Below the pieces are notes generated by a model. It worked only from the letters and a program-made list of their open reading frames with translations. It was not told the origin of the DNA and did not search any database. A stretch of DNA of 64,000 nt, taken from positions 3,909,336-3,973,335 of the forward strand of contig JAQFVV010000014.1 in NCBI GenBank assembly GCA_028023455.1, written 5' to 3'. Below are positions 47,520 through 59,370 of the stretch, piece by piece. The translations under genes were made by a program, and so were the position numbers. The first letter of the stretch is position 1. Each line of letters starts with the position of its first letter. The stretch comes from Epiperipatus broadwayi (lineage: Eukaryota; Onychophora; Udeonychophora; Euonychophora; Peripatidae).

Positions 47520-48890
47520 AATATATAAAAAAGAAGCACTACTTAAAAAAGTTTTAATATTATGAATTTTTATTGGTACATCTAAAAATTCTAAAAATAC
47601 AAGATACCAAATAAGATCACATTGAACATTCAATATCATGCTATTTCAAAAAATCTATATGATTAAATTTCCTTTCTCTAAAAAACAAGATTCACTGGGA
47701 GTGATTCATATAGTCTTTAATCTTGCTAGCTCATTAAACACAAGTGGTATCCTCCATTCAATAGAAAATTCATTATCATAATCTCTAACAAAATAAAAAC
47801 ACATTGATTAATATTTTATTCTTGCCACTGTATTTTCAAAATGTTGTAAAAATCATCAAATAAACTTATATTCAATGCATTATAGGAGGTCAATGTCTCA
47901 CTAGGATATGAAAACATTGTTAATGTTATAGTCTTATATACAGTTAACTTAGTTGAGGTAATTATTAGACTGAGACTAAGTACACTACCTTGTAATGTGT
48001 TAAATACAGAAGTATCTCTGGAGTTTGTACTTCACCTCAACTTTTAAGTCATTTATCTACTTGAAATCTGCTAGTATTTAAAATGACGCATATTCAAACA
48101 GATAATTATTTAAGGTAAAAGTTACTGGAAATATTTTTTTCATTATTAGTGAAAACAATAATTTAATGTTTTCAACTTTAATTACTGCACTCTATAGAAT
48201 ATATTAAAAATAGTATCACCATTCCATATGCCATTCTTTGAATTCAGAAGAAAAGTATAATCATAGAATATTGTAAATATAAAAGCTATGATAAAAAAGT
48301 TCTTGTTTATTCATTTAATATGGTTGGTCTAAAAACTTCAACATCAACAATTGTTCATATCTATATAGGTCAATAGCTGTTAAATTTTATTTATAAAGCA
48401 CATGGGTGCAATAGTCATGTATTGTATTGAATCTATTAAGGAGATTCCAGTAACATCTAAGAAGTTCAAGTCAGCTGACTTCACTGTTAAATGTGGAAAA
48501 AGAAAGTTGTTTGGAATCTCATAAGAAGTCCACTCGTGTGCCATAATTCTTCACTTGTTAAAAAAAAATCTTGGTTGAACAACCAAAAAAGAGAATTCTT
48601 TTTTTAAAGATGAGACCAAGATGTTGAAACTACATTTTGATTTTCAATGTAAAGAAAGTATTCTATTTACACTTGGGAATCTTTTCTGTTTTAAAATAAT
48701 CTAATGTATGTTCAAGTTTAACAATACCTACTTGTGTTATCAGATCAATATTATAAAAATATTATAAAAGAAGAGTTACTTTAGGTTTAAATGTTTGATA
48801 TATAAAATTGACAATCTAGGTAGAAGTAATAGTGGTAGGTCTTTTAGAGGTACTTTATATCCATCATGTTTTTATAAAAATAACCAGGTT
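47520..48890. other. AT-rich, unassigned
   Basis: Nothing recognised in this stretch. Confidence 0.45.
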
Positions 48891-48899
48891 TTACAATAA

Positions 48900-49800
48900 G
48901 TTCTTATAAAGTTTTTCTTCATTAGGATCTCCTTCACTTTTCTTTTTAGCATCAACCTTTGATTTTAAAGTTTGTTAGCAATTTCCAGACAAATGGTACA
49001 AAAAATTGACTATAAAGAACATTGCTGTTTTTTTTTTCAACCTGGAATAAATTGCTTTTGATATTCATAATAATAGTACTCTTTTAAAAATACTTTTATA
49101 TTCTCCATGCTTACATAAAGTGACAGATGTGAGAAGTAGATCTTGGAAAATTTTGTTTATCCATGGTCTTTCTCTACTTTTCTCTTCTGATATCATCCAA
49201 TGATTTTATAAGATTATCAGTAATTTCCAAATCTTTGATAGATAAAAGTTGCCTATAAAGAGCATTACTGATTTGCTTCCAATTTGGAATGAATTATTTT
49301 CAATATCAAAAAAGGTAGATTTTTGTCCAATATTGTTATGATTTTGTAAAATGTCCTATAATATCAATACTTATGTGCTTATAACGCTTGTTAAAGAAGT
49401 TATATGTTATTAAATTTATTTAAAGCTTAGCACTTTCAAAGCTCTATGGCTTCATAATCATAGCTGTGCAAAATAAAAGTAAAATGGTTGATAGTGATGA
49501 GGGGGGAGTATTCAAATTTATGTTAATTAGATGTTTCAGTATATTATTTAAAATATTGTTTGACTTAGTTTGTCCATCTTTTGGAAATGGCAAAACAGGT
49601 GTCCTTTCTATTAATGGATTGGTTGTCATTATTTATGAAATATGTCTCCTTTATTTTGCGCCTATGGTCGTTACTCTCTTTACACACTATTCTGGGATTG
49701 GTGGGTTCAAATCTGTGTCCAGTAGCTTTTTCATGTTCCACGAATGCTGATGTCCTATAGGAAAAAATGGGAATTGGAAAGATTCTTTTAATATTCTGTT
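48900..49800 (-). repeat. Diverged ~245-bp repeats, possibly an old coding remnant
   Basis: Two units near 48,910-49,060 and 49,160-49,300 share the order CTTTCT..TTTTC, AGCAATTTCC or AGTAATTTCC, TATAAAGA(A/G)CATT and TGGAAT(A/G)AATT. On the minus strand both read in similar broken frames, with an SNALYRQLLS-like core. A further minus-strand frame at 49,444-49,629 adjoins. I recognise no protein family. Confidence 0.4.
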
Positions 49801-50448
49801 GATGATATTTAGTATGTAGGCACCAATCAATTTTTCTTAAATTCCATCTCAGAATAAAATATTTTCAATGATAGAAATGTGGATTCCAATAGCTATATCA
49901 GGAAGTATGCCTGTTTTCATTTGCCAAAATGTAATGTTTTTCTTTATTTGGTATCATAAAATAAGTGCAGTTTAAATCCATCCATTTTAAAATTTGATTC
50001 TCATTTATATATCCCCAAAAACTACTATGAAAAATAAAATCTCTTGTACATATAGGAAATATTAGAATGGAAATATTAGAATATCTAAAAGAAGAGGATA
50101 AAGTTAATTTATATTGAAAAGTTTGCAAATGTTACATAGTAAAATTGATCTAACTGAATAATAATTTCAATATTATTTGATTGTCTTTAAGGAAGTTGTG
50201 TTATTTTTCGAAATGATTTAAAACAAAATTATCCATACCATGCTTAGAAACTATTTTATCAATATTCAAATAAATGCAAGAATTTTAAGATACAGATTAT
50301 TAGAAAAATGATACATTTTCCTATGTGCAATTACATCAATATCCTATTGATCAACTAACTTATAAAGAATCTCCATTTTTGATTTTGATATATGTTCAAT
50401 GTTAAGGTGAAAATTTACTGTGTTTTCTAAGTGAAAATTATAGTGTGC

Positions 50449-50449
50449 G

Positions 50450-50486
<37 letters not shown>
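50449..50486. repeat. (AC)n-(AT)n microsatellite
   Basis: CA dinucleotides followed directly by AT dinucleotides, just downstream of the dynein exon on its strand. Confidence 0.95.
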
Positions 50487-50580
50487 GATAACATGTTTAT
50501 ATAAAGTATTTGGAAATTTCCTATAATTGTGATTAATAAAGATTTTATAAAAGTAAATTCATAATATAAAAATAAATTAC

Positions 50581-50712
50581 CAGTTTGTGGTTGTAATTCC
50601 ATTAAATGTCGCCACATATCTCTTGCAGCTTGTGTATAATAACCAATCTCAGCATTAGGATGCAAGCCAAACACATCTGGAGTATTTGCTAATGGCAGTC
50701 TTTCAATTGCAT
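50581..50712 (-). CDS. Axonemal dynein heavy chain, one exon (DNAH10-like)
   Basis: This 132-base minus-strand exon is bounded by TTTTTAATTTTATAG (acceptor AG at 50,714-50,713) and GTAATT (donor GT at 50,580-50,579). It starts and ends in phase 1. It encodes AIERLPLANTPDVFGLHPNA and then EIGYYTQAARDMWRHLMELQ, ending QPQTG, with no stop. This block is one of the most conserved in the C-terminal part (past AAA5, in the AAA6 region) of axonemal dynein heavy chains. The wording YYTQAARDMW with ELQPQTG fits the DNAH10-type inner-arm chain best. The protein is the motor that bends cilia and flagella. No neighbouring exon was found in the window, so the introns are long and filled with repeats. Intact sense and splice sites suggest a functional exon; a retained pseudogene fragment is less likely. 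Confidence 0.88.
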
Positions 50713-50903
50713 CTATAAAATTAAAAAATATTTAAAAATTATATTTTCAATTAAGTCTGGTATTCTATGATAGTAAATGGCTATCTATCTACTTCTACTT
50801 AAAAGATCAGTAAAAAAAGCCACACAAGCCATTATGGTGCCCAACTAAGAACTATAATTTATTTTCCTGTATTCCTAAATATTTACCATGAGGAATTGGT
50901 CTA

Positions 50904-52450
50904 TTGAGGTCTGTTACTTGGATATCTCAACATCAGAAAAACATTTTACTTATACAAATATTTATCAGGATATTATTAAAGCAATTAGACTTAAATAACA
51001 TAGAAAACAAAAAAAGAAATTTAATATTAAATGAAAAATATGCATTATATAAGATAGAAAATAGAGAGGACATTATTATAAGACCAGATGACAAAGGAGG
51101 AATCATAGTAATGATGATTAAAGTTGACAACATAAATGAAATATTTCTTTTAAATAACAAAAAAAATATTTCTCAGTCTGAAAGCTATAAAAGAAGAGGC
51201 TTATTTGATTGAGATATATATATATATAAATGAATTCAGTGAATTTTACATTCTATTCACAATACATAAACAAGGCTAGTCTCTCAGGCTTACTGTAATA
51301 AGCATTGGTTGGTTATTATACACAATACTCCACTACCATCCAGTTCTTCTTTTAAATTTATAAAACATGAAAGTCAACTATGAAATGAATGGGTTGTAAC
51401 ATTAGACATTATACCACTCTATATTAATATACCTTATAATGATGGAATTAAAGCTATTAAATCTGCTTTACAAAATTCAGCAACCATATTACAAATATTA
51501 TTGAATTAATATGATTAATGTTAAAAAATAACTATTTCATTTTTAATTTTAAATATTATGTACAAATCAGGGTACTTCCATGGGTACAAAAATGGCACCA
51601 ACTTATGCTAATATTTTTTATAGTCCAACTAGTTTTCTATACTTAGAATTGCCAGGTTAAACCTCATAACTGGCTTAGATATACTGATGACATTTTTACG
51701 ATAAGGCCTTAAATAAAAAAGAACTTCATAATTTATTTGATTGCATAATTTAATAAAAATATACAATTTATGATAAATTTGTCTAAAGCAATAGCCCATT
51801 TTTTATGTTGAAATTATGTATAGTAATAAAATTGTTAAAACTACTATATATAACTAATCATTTGATAGCTATATCTATCTATATTTTTGTAGTAGCCACA
51901 CAATCCTAGATAATTAAAAGCAAATATCTCATATAATCAATTTTTAAGGATTAGAGAAATTTGCAGTTATGAAAAATTTCTTCAATAAAATAATAAAGTG
52001 TTATATAATAAATATATAAATATGAATTATCCTAAAATACTATTGGATAAGACAATAATAAAATCTTTAGAAATTGATAGAAAGGAATTTATCTATCTAA
52101 TAAGAAACAAAATAGTCAGCTGGAAATTTCACTACTTGTTCTTACTTTCAATAAAGACTTATCTAATATTATTTACATACTGGAAAAAAAGACTTTAATA
52201 TAATAAACTCATAGGTTATATAAAATCTATCTTTCTCAATCTGCATAAAGTTGTGTTGAAGACACAAAACATTTAAAGATAGGCATAAAATTGAATAAAA
52301 CTAATTTTATATCAGAAAAAGACAGTTTTTCATGTGACGATAAAAGAAGTCTTACATGGAAACATATGATCCAAGGTAATACCATTAATGATTTTAAATG
52401 ATATGTTCCCAATTATAAGTAGAATATATTTAAGTGACCATATGGATTGA
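50904..52450 (+). pseudogene. Decayed Penelope-like element reverse transcriptase
   Basis: Plus-strand broken frames keep the Penelope-like RT landmarks in order: IIRPDDKGGIIVM (near 51,080-51,120), a FYILPKIHK-like block (near 51,245-51,270), VTLDI..LYINIPYNDGIKA (near 51,395-51,450), QGTSMGTKMAPTYANIF (near 51,565-51,620) and WLRYTDDIF (near 51,660-51,690, the catalytic DD). A GIY-YIG nuclease is not recognisable downstream. The open frame 50,904-51,212 is the best preserved part. The element lies in the intron next to the dynein exon, on the opposite strand. The copy is dead. Confidence 0.75.
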
Positions 52451-52859
52451 TTTTATAAATACAGTACTGGTTCTCTGGCCATTGGTCCTGGTTTGTTGTG
52501 AAATGTATCCAGTCCAATTTAGAAAATTATAACTACTTTTGTACCTTTTTTATTAAAACCACTTTGTTCTAATGTTACCATTGATTTTTTTGTTGCATTT
52601 CTTCACTTAAAAACAAAAAAAAAAGATAAGCATATTCCATAACATATTTTCAACTTATATTCTATAACAATGACTTACTCATGCTGTCTGAGATATTTCA
52701 AATGTCCTGGTTTTAAATTTGAAAAAAAAAAAGGTAACTTTAAATATATTTAATAAAATATAATCTGTATATTAGAATAATTAATTATAGATTTGACATT
52801 TTACATAAAAATGAAGATAGATCAATTTCTAAATACTTCAACTTAGCAGTACACTTAAT

Positions 52860-55740
52860 TGATGATTTAACCATAGTCATATTATTGAACAATTAATAGC
52901 AGATGTATAAAAGGCTTTTGATCAGACCAAACAACATTTCAAAATTGTCATGGAAGATTTTAATACTAAAATTAGTAAACAATTGAAAGATGAAAGTGCT
53001 GTAGATAAATTTGGCTATATTAAAAATGAAAGAGGATATAGACTTGTGGAGTTTGCAAAAAAAAGAACTTTATGTTATGAATTCTTTCTTCGAGAAAAAT
53101 GTTAAGACATGGAAGCATCCAAATGAAGGTACATCAGAATTGAATTATATTTTGACTAATAGGAAATATGTATTTCAAGATTGTAATTATCTCATAATAA
53201 ATTTAACACAGGAAGTGATCATTGATTAGTGAGATGTAAGATACATGTTAATGCAAAATTAAAAAGACAAAAATTATTAAAAAAAACAACAACAATATTC
53301 ACAGTTGATATTCCTAATTTTCAGAAAATATTCCAATGAATTTAAATTAGAACTTGCAAATTCATTTTTAAATATTAACAGATTTTGAACATAATTCATA
53401 TTTGAAAAAATTCAACAACAAGATAACTGATATACTTTAAAAACTGCAACAAAGATAGCTGGTACAAAAAAGCAGCAATTGACCAGTAAAAATTTATACT
53501 GAGACAAAACAATTTATGAAGAAAAGAAGGAATATAAAAATATATAAAAATGATGCATTACGAAGAATTAAACATCTAGAATTTTGTAAAGTGGTGCAAA
53601 AAGAAGTTGATAATAATATAAGAAAGTATAATTATGAATTAGTAAGAAAAGTTACAGAAAAAAATAAATGTCAAGAATGTAAAACAACATCTTGGTACTG
53701 ATAAAAAATATTTCTGCAATAAAAAAAAGTTGGAACTATTACTAAAAAGAGAGATGGCATCACAAAATGTGTAGAAGAGTTCTATCAAGAAGGAAACATA
53801 TCTCCTATAACTACTATTATCTTCTGACTTACTCAGGATTTTAAATGAAGAAGTGAGACATGCAATTAAATATATAAAGAAGGGAAAAGATCTAATTATT
53901 GATGGGAATATAATTAATATCTTAAAAGAAGCAAGTGAAAAAACAGAGAAAATTTTGGCAAAGTTATATATCAAATGTCTAAATGATAAAAATGTCACAG
54001 ATGATTGAAAAATGCATTATTACTATTAATATTTAAAAAAGGTGATAAAGAAGATATTAAAAATTACAGACCTATCAGTCTTTACTCAGTTTTATACAAA
54101 ATTTTTACCAAAATAATTACAATTTGTCTACAGAAAACTTTAGATTTTAACCAAACAAAAGAACAAGCTGAATTTAAAAGTTGTTTTAGTACAGTGGATC
54201 ATATGCAAGTACTAAGAGAAATTATAGAAAGGATCAATGAATAAGAGTTGCCATTATTCTTTGGATATTTAGATTACAAAAAGCAGCTTGATTCTATAAG
54301 CATTTATTCAATGATTAAAGCATTGGATCATTAATAGTATAGATCCAGGATAATGTCATATTCTAAAGAATATTTATAAAAATTAAACAACAATAATTAA
54401 ATTACATAATAATTTTAGAAAGATTAACATTGAGAATGATGAACTATAGGGTGACTCCTTATTTCCAAAACTTTTTACAATAGTTTTGTAAAAAGTATTT
54501 TGTGGATTAAAATGGAAAGCTAAGGGAATAAAAGTAATTATTTGAGTCTTTTAGATTTTGCAGATGATGTAATTAATTTTACAAATAATATTTTAAACCT
54601 TCAGGAAATGTTGCAATAATTATCAAATGAAAGTAAGAAAGTAGGATTAAAGGTAAATGTTAAATAAACTAAAGTAATATTCAATATATGCACAGACTTT
54701 CAAACGACCCACCACTCTCCACTCTATCTAATAACACTGATACACTCAAGCACATATATGCTGAAAAGATAAATAATCACCAATATATGTATTTCATGCT
54801 AAACCAGCAATCATCAGTTGGTCCAGATTATCAGCTCCAACACATAAAATACTATAAGTGCTCAGATATATATTAAGATATACAATCTACATACTTTAAT
54901 GGACAGGCTCCAATCTACTACACTCTCTTCAACCATCCATCCAATTGAACATCTGATGATGGGATGCTCAAAGACCACCCTGAGGCTGAGATTCTTGTCA
55001 CACCCATGTTGACCTAAAGTCAATCTGAACTCCACATGTACAGGACATAATCCATTTAATACATATGCAAAGATGGGCAGACATCTCTACAATGTAATAA
55101 TATTCAATAAATTTTTTCAAAAAACAAAAAGAAACTAAGGATTAATAACAATGAGTTAGAAGAAGTTAACAACTATAAATATCTTAGTCAGATTATTACT
55201 TCAGATGGAAATATAATGAATAAAATTAATTGTAGAATTAAACTTGGTTGGAGTGGTTTTGACAGAAATAATTTAATATTAAAAAGAAATATGACTATGT
55301 GTTTTGAATTGAAAGGTTTTTAATAAAAGTGTGTTACCAGTTCTTATTTATGGATATGAGATTTGGACACTTAACAGAAGAGCAGCACACAGACTTCAGA
55401 CCACTCAATGAAGTATGAAGAAATGTATGTTAAAAAAAACAAGAAGAGATCAAAAATGAAATACATAGATGAGAGAACCAAAGATGCTAATGACATCATT
55501 GAAAGAATTAAAAGAGACAAGTGAAATTGGATTTAACATATTTCTAGAAGAGATAATAATAGATGAACAGTTAAAAACTTAAAATAGGACATTGTAAAAG
55601 TCCTAGTAAAATATCACAAGTGAGATGGATCAATGCAATAAGGAAGTGGGCTGGGGCCATGTAATGTAGAGAGGTTTGAGATTAGAGATAGTTTGAACAT
55701 GGAGAGACTTTCATCCTATAGTGATTAATAGTAGTTAAAA
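52860..55740 (+). pseudogene. RTE-like LINE, most complete copy, decayed
   Basis: Endonuclease pieces come first: DFNTKISKQLKDESAVDKFG (near 52,957-53,016), NERGYRLVEF, MNSFFEKN, ELNYILTNRKYVFQD (in 53,011-53,229), and TGSDH-type words near 53,213. The RT follows: IFKKGDKEDIKNYRPISLYS (54,032-54,091), then FTKIITICLQKTLDFNQ and STVDHMQVLREIIERINE, an RGVRQGD-like block (near 54,440), LDFADDV (near 54,550-54,570), NNYKYLSQIITSDGN (near 55,170-55,212), and the C-terminal MTSLKELKRDK/RDNN region to about 55,740. Stops, shifts and a 411-bp insert (54,687-55,097) inactivate it. The protein would make RNA copies into DNA by target priming. Copies at 18,720, 28,140, 29,290 and 58,850 are shorter relatives. 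Confidence 0.8.
54687..55097. mobile_element. 411-bp insertion in RTE-like LINE, family unknown
   Basis: The insert interrupts the LINE reading and is bounded by TAATATTCAATA at 54,675-54,686 and again at 55,098-55,109, a 12-bp target duplication. It is clearly richer in G+C than its surroundings, has a 62-codon plus-strand frame (54,688-54,876) that I do not recognise, and ends in CTCTACAATGTAA. It could be a SINE or a 5'-truncated LINE end. Confidence 0.7.
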
Positions 55741-55744
55741 ATGA

Positions 55745-56539
55745 TGATGGTAATATATATCTATAGAGAGAAATTGATCTCATGGCATATAATGTAGTGT
55801 ACATGTACACATATATAGTTAAAGCTTTTTAAAAAGAAAAAGTGGAGATGAACACATCCAAAATGTATACATATGTAAGTGTTTAAACAGAGTATAAGAA
55901 TGACATAGAAGTGCATTGACTGAATGCTATTTCTTAAGATTTTAAAATATTGTGAAGTAGTTGGGGTCTAATATCAAAGAGATCTATATTTTAATACAAA
56001 TATTTTATTTAATTTCTGCTTTAGACAATTTAATCATAAAATAAGAGTGTGGTTATTTAATGAGTTGTAATGTACCTTAATTATAAAGTTAATTTTAAAA
56101 TTAATTTGTACTTAAAGGATTAATATGGATCAATAAATAGAACAGTAATGGTTTAGTTATAGTCTTGTTTTTCTTAATCAAGATAAAAATCTTACTTAAC
56201 TTTCCTGTTTTTAAATTCATTTGTATCTATTATAATGAGTTCAAATTAACTGATTATTATTAGTAAAAATATAGTTAAAGTGTATAGAAAGTCTGTTTTG
56301 AAAAAATGTCAGATGATGCCAGAACTCTTAGAAAAATAGTGTGACTGTTTTTCCATGATTTCATAGTCCAAAATGTAGCAAGTAGATTATTTGTCTGGTT
56401 GAAATTCACGAAATTATAAAAACTGAATAGAATTTGAGACTGGCAATAGATGGAAGAAATTGATTAGTGACTAACATATATATTAACAATGATATATTAC
56501 TTTAAACATTAACTTTACACCTGATGAAAATATGTTTCT
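55745..56539. other. AT-rich, unassigned
   Basis: No gene or element recognised between the RTE-like LINE and the foldback element. Confidence 0.45.
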
Positions 56540-56548
56540 CTTTACTGC
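56540..56548. repeat. Direct repeat flanking foldback element (left)
   Basis: CTTTACTGC here and at 57,389-57,397 flank the foldback element and are a likely target-site duplication. Confidence 0.6.
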
Positions 56549-56707
56549 TAAACATCACACGATCACTATCTCTTATAATAGCACATAATTGTTATTAAAC
56601 AAGGCAAAACTCTCCATACAGTAGTGCCACCCTGTGCCAGTCAGAGTAATCAATGGATGTCAGAAGGTTTGTGCATAAAATCCCTATCTAATGCCTACTC
56701 ATCCAAT

Positions 56708-56750
56708 ATCCCCAGACTAGTTTCTGGCTTTTGGCATTCATCAGTGAGGA
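56708..56750 (-). ncRNA. Hammerhead ribozyme-like motif, arm 1 (eroded)
   Basis: Minus-strand reading gives TCCTCA, CTGATGA, a stem II region (TGCCAAAAGCC), GAAA, palindromic ACTAGT overlapping the GTC cleavage triplet, then TGGGGA. Stem I still pairs with one G-U. Stem II is weaker than in arm 2. Confidence 0.55.
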
Positions 56751-57232
56751 GCCTTGGATCTGAGAATATTGCACCTAGACCTTAGGATCTAATGCAACCC
56801 TCCAGCAGCCACCTTTTATCTCTACTTAACTACAAAACTACGAGAATGAAATTGAAAACACAATAATATTTTCAATCTAAACTCAATAGCTTATATAGTT
56901 ATATGGGTCTGAACTCAGTTCAGCACCCATCCATAATTGTTATGTACTAGTATAAGAGATAGTGATCATGTGATGTTTAGTGGTTTAACACCAATCCTGC
57001 CTAATAGGATAATGATGGACATGGTTGTTAAAGAGCCAAAGACATCAAAATGTATGGGTGCTGAACTGAGTTCAGACCCATATGACTATATAAGCTATTG
57101 AGTTTAGATTGAAAATATTATTCTGTTTTCAATTTCACTCTCATAGTTTTGTAGTTAAGCAGAGATAAAAGGTGGCTGCTGAAGGGTTGCATTAGATCCT
57201 AAGATCTAGGTGCAGTGCTATCAGATCCAAGG

Positions 57233-57276
57233 ATCCTCACTGATGAAGGCCAAAAGCCAGAAACTAGTCTGAGGAT
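57233..57276 (+). ncRNA. Hammerhead ribozyme-like motif, arm 2
   Basis: In order: stem I strand ATCCTCA (57,233-57,239), core CTGATGA (57,240-57,246), a GGC-CAAAA-GCC hairpin as stem II (57,248-57,258), core GAAA (57,260-57,263), ACTAGT (57,263-57,268), GTC cleavage triplet ending at 57,269, and stem I return strand TGAGGAT (57,270-57,276). Stem I is a perfect 7 bp. The very short stem III is self-complementary, as in natural hammerheads that work as dimers. A reservation is that stem II is only 3 bp with an A·A mismatch next to the core, where a G-C pair is usual. Confidence 0.65.
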
Positions 57277-57399
57277 ATTGCTTGAGTAGGCACTAGATAG
57301 AAATTTTATGCACAAGCCTTTTAGCATCCATTGATTACTCTGGTTGGTACAGGGTGGCACTACTGTATGGAGAGTTTTGCCTTTTTCCCTTTACTGCCT

Positions 57400-57818
57400 A
57401 TGAAGTTGTTTTAAAAGTAAATAACTGTTGAATAAATTATTCAAATAAAGAGAAAAGTATTTTGGAAGAAAATAAAAACAACTGTTTAGCCCATGAAAAA
57501 AGACTTCCAGATAATAGAAATTCTTCACACATTTTCTTTGCTTTTTTTATGTCATTTATAAAAGACTTATTTTAGAGTCAGCAAAATATAATGGAATTAC
57601 CATATATGTTATTCAGAATTTTAAATTCTAATATATTGATGTTTTCTATAATTACATTGTAAAAATAGTTCAGTTTTTACAATTAAAATATTTTATATTA
57701 AAATATGTATATGTGCATATTGTATATACATTATTAAACATTTAATTACTTTTATTTAAAGTAGAATATTTATTGTTTCATTAATGAGTGGGATATTTTA
57801 TATTATGAGACATGCCTG

Positions 57819-57868
<50 letters not shown>

Positions 57869-58845
57869 CATACATAAATATACGTATATATATATATATA
57901 TATACGTATATTTATTAAATACTACTGACAATTTATATTTGTAAACTATAACTTAAACCTATTACTTTTTTATTTTTTAATCTATGAAAAAAATATCTGA
58001 AATTTGAGAATAGTCAAAATCAGAATGATCTATTTAAAATGTATTTATTTAGACTTTTCATTTTATTATCATTTTTACTTTTAATTAAAAAGTTTATTAA
58101 TCATTATTTTAAGTTTTTCCAATGAAGTTTTTTAATGCTAGAACAAATTGTGTGAATTTTCTCTTTTTATAATCCCTAAGATCTTTGTAATTTCAAAATT
58201 AGCTTAGGAATAATGGTCTATATGATAATATATACATGAATGTGTATGTAGATATTTGTAATTCTAATTAGAATTATTTAAATTATGCTAATATAAAAAA
58301 GTCACCTTTAAAATCTACTCACTTTATATATTTTATGATGAATAGTCTATTAATGGCTAATGCATTCATGGTCCAAATGGACAGAGCATTGATAATAATC
58401 TGCATTAATATAATGATCCCAGAATTTTGATATATATTTAATTTTATAGTTCTGATGCTGATTCCTTGCTCATATTTATGCCCATATTCATTTATGATTG
58501 CTCATTTATTGCACCATATCTTCTTATCCATTCTTTTCATACCATTATACACCAAGGAATTTTTAGTGCAATGATTAATCTATTCTTAGGCTGTGCTTAT
58601 GGTTCAAAGTTTGACTTTCCCAATCAACTAAGCAGAAAAATATATACCTAACTATTTTTAATTAAAGATTGAAACAAAGTAGAAAAACTGTCAAAAACCC
58701 TAACATTTAGTAATAGGATATTTTGGTAAGTGATGCATTCATCATTGAGGATTGTTGGAACTTCATTTCTTGTAGTGCTATATAAGGTATGAGTGTGACT
58801 TTATACCATTGTATACTGTGGGTGTATGCATAGATATCAATTAAA
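57400..58845. other. AT-rich with (AT)n runs, unassigned
   Basis: A long AT microsatellite occupies about 57,823-57,863 and continues as ACAT and ACGTAT variants to about 57,910. A 61-codon plus-strand frame at 58,466-58,651 is unrecognised. Confidence 0.5.
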
Positions 58846-58849
58846 TATT

Positions 58850-59370
58850 TTTAGAAAAGAAAATAAAAGTTGATAAACATAGATGATAATAAAACTACAA
58901 GTATCTTAGAGTATTAATGCAGGTTCAACTATGATGAATAAAATTAATCATAGAATGGAGTATTTTACACATATGCTTTTTAAAAGCAAGACTTTAATAA
59001 ATTAATCAGTTTTATCAATTCTTATTGATGATTGTCAGACTTGTACACTTAACAGAATTACTTACAAAGTATAGACTAAAACATGTTGAGAGTAACAAGA
59101 AATATTCAAAAGTGAAATATTTTGGTGAAAGATAAACAGATATCAGTCAAGAGACTGTAATGAAGTTGACCTGGGCATAATCTAAAAAAAATGATAATGG
59201 ATGGAAAATTGAAATCATAAATGGGATTATAAGAAATTATAAAAAACATAAAGTTATAAAAGAGTTATAAAAGTTTGCTAATGTGATGTGGAGCAGTTAT
59301 GGATTGGAGACTGGATTAAATTTGGAGAAATCTTCATTTTGCAGTGGACTTATAATTGTTGAAAACTATA
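58850..59370 (+). pseudogene. RTE-like LINE C-terminal fragment
   Basis: Degraded plus-strand frames follow the same protein order as the copy at 55,140-55,740: a YKYLRVLMQ-like block near 58,898, a QFYQFLLMIVRLVHLTE-like block near 59,010-59,060, and an NDNGWKIEIINGI-like block near 59,190-59,225. Both ends are truncated. Confidence 0.55.

Larger units (their letters stand above)
56549..57388. mobile_element. Foldback element with hammerhead-bearing inverted arms
   Basis: Four blocks are visible. F (56,549-56,600) is followed by arm 1 (56,603-56,940). The inverse of F comes next (about 56,943-56,993), then about 60 other bases, then arm 2 (57,054-57,381), the inverse of arm 1. The arms are roughly 330 bp, near 90% alike by eye, opening GGCAAAACTCTCCATACAGT and closing with its inverse. 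The unit is flanked by a 9-bp direct repeat. Each arm contains a hammerhead-like core. No open frame is present. Candidates are a non-autonomous foldback transposon, a retrozyme-like element, or an inverted pair of Penelope-like terminal repeats. I infer none of these firmly. Confidence 0.75.
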
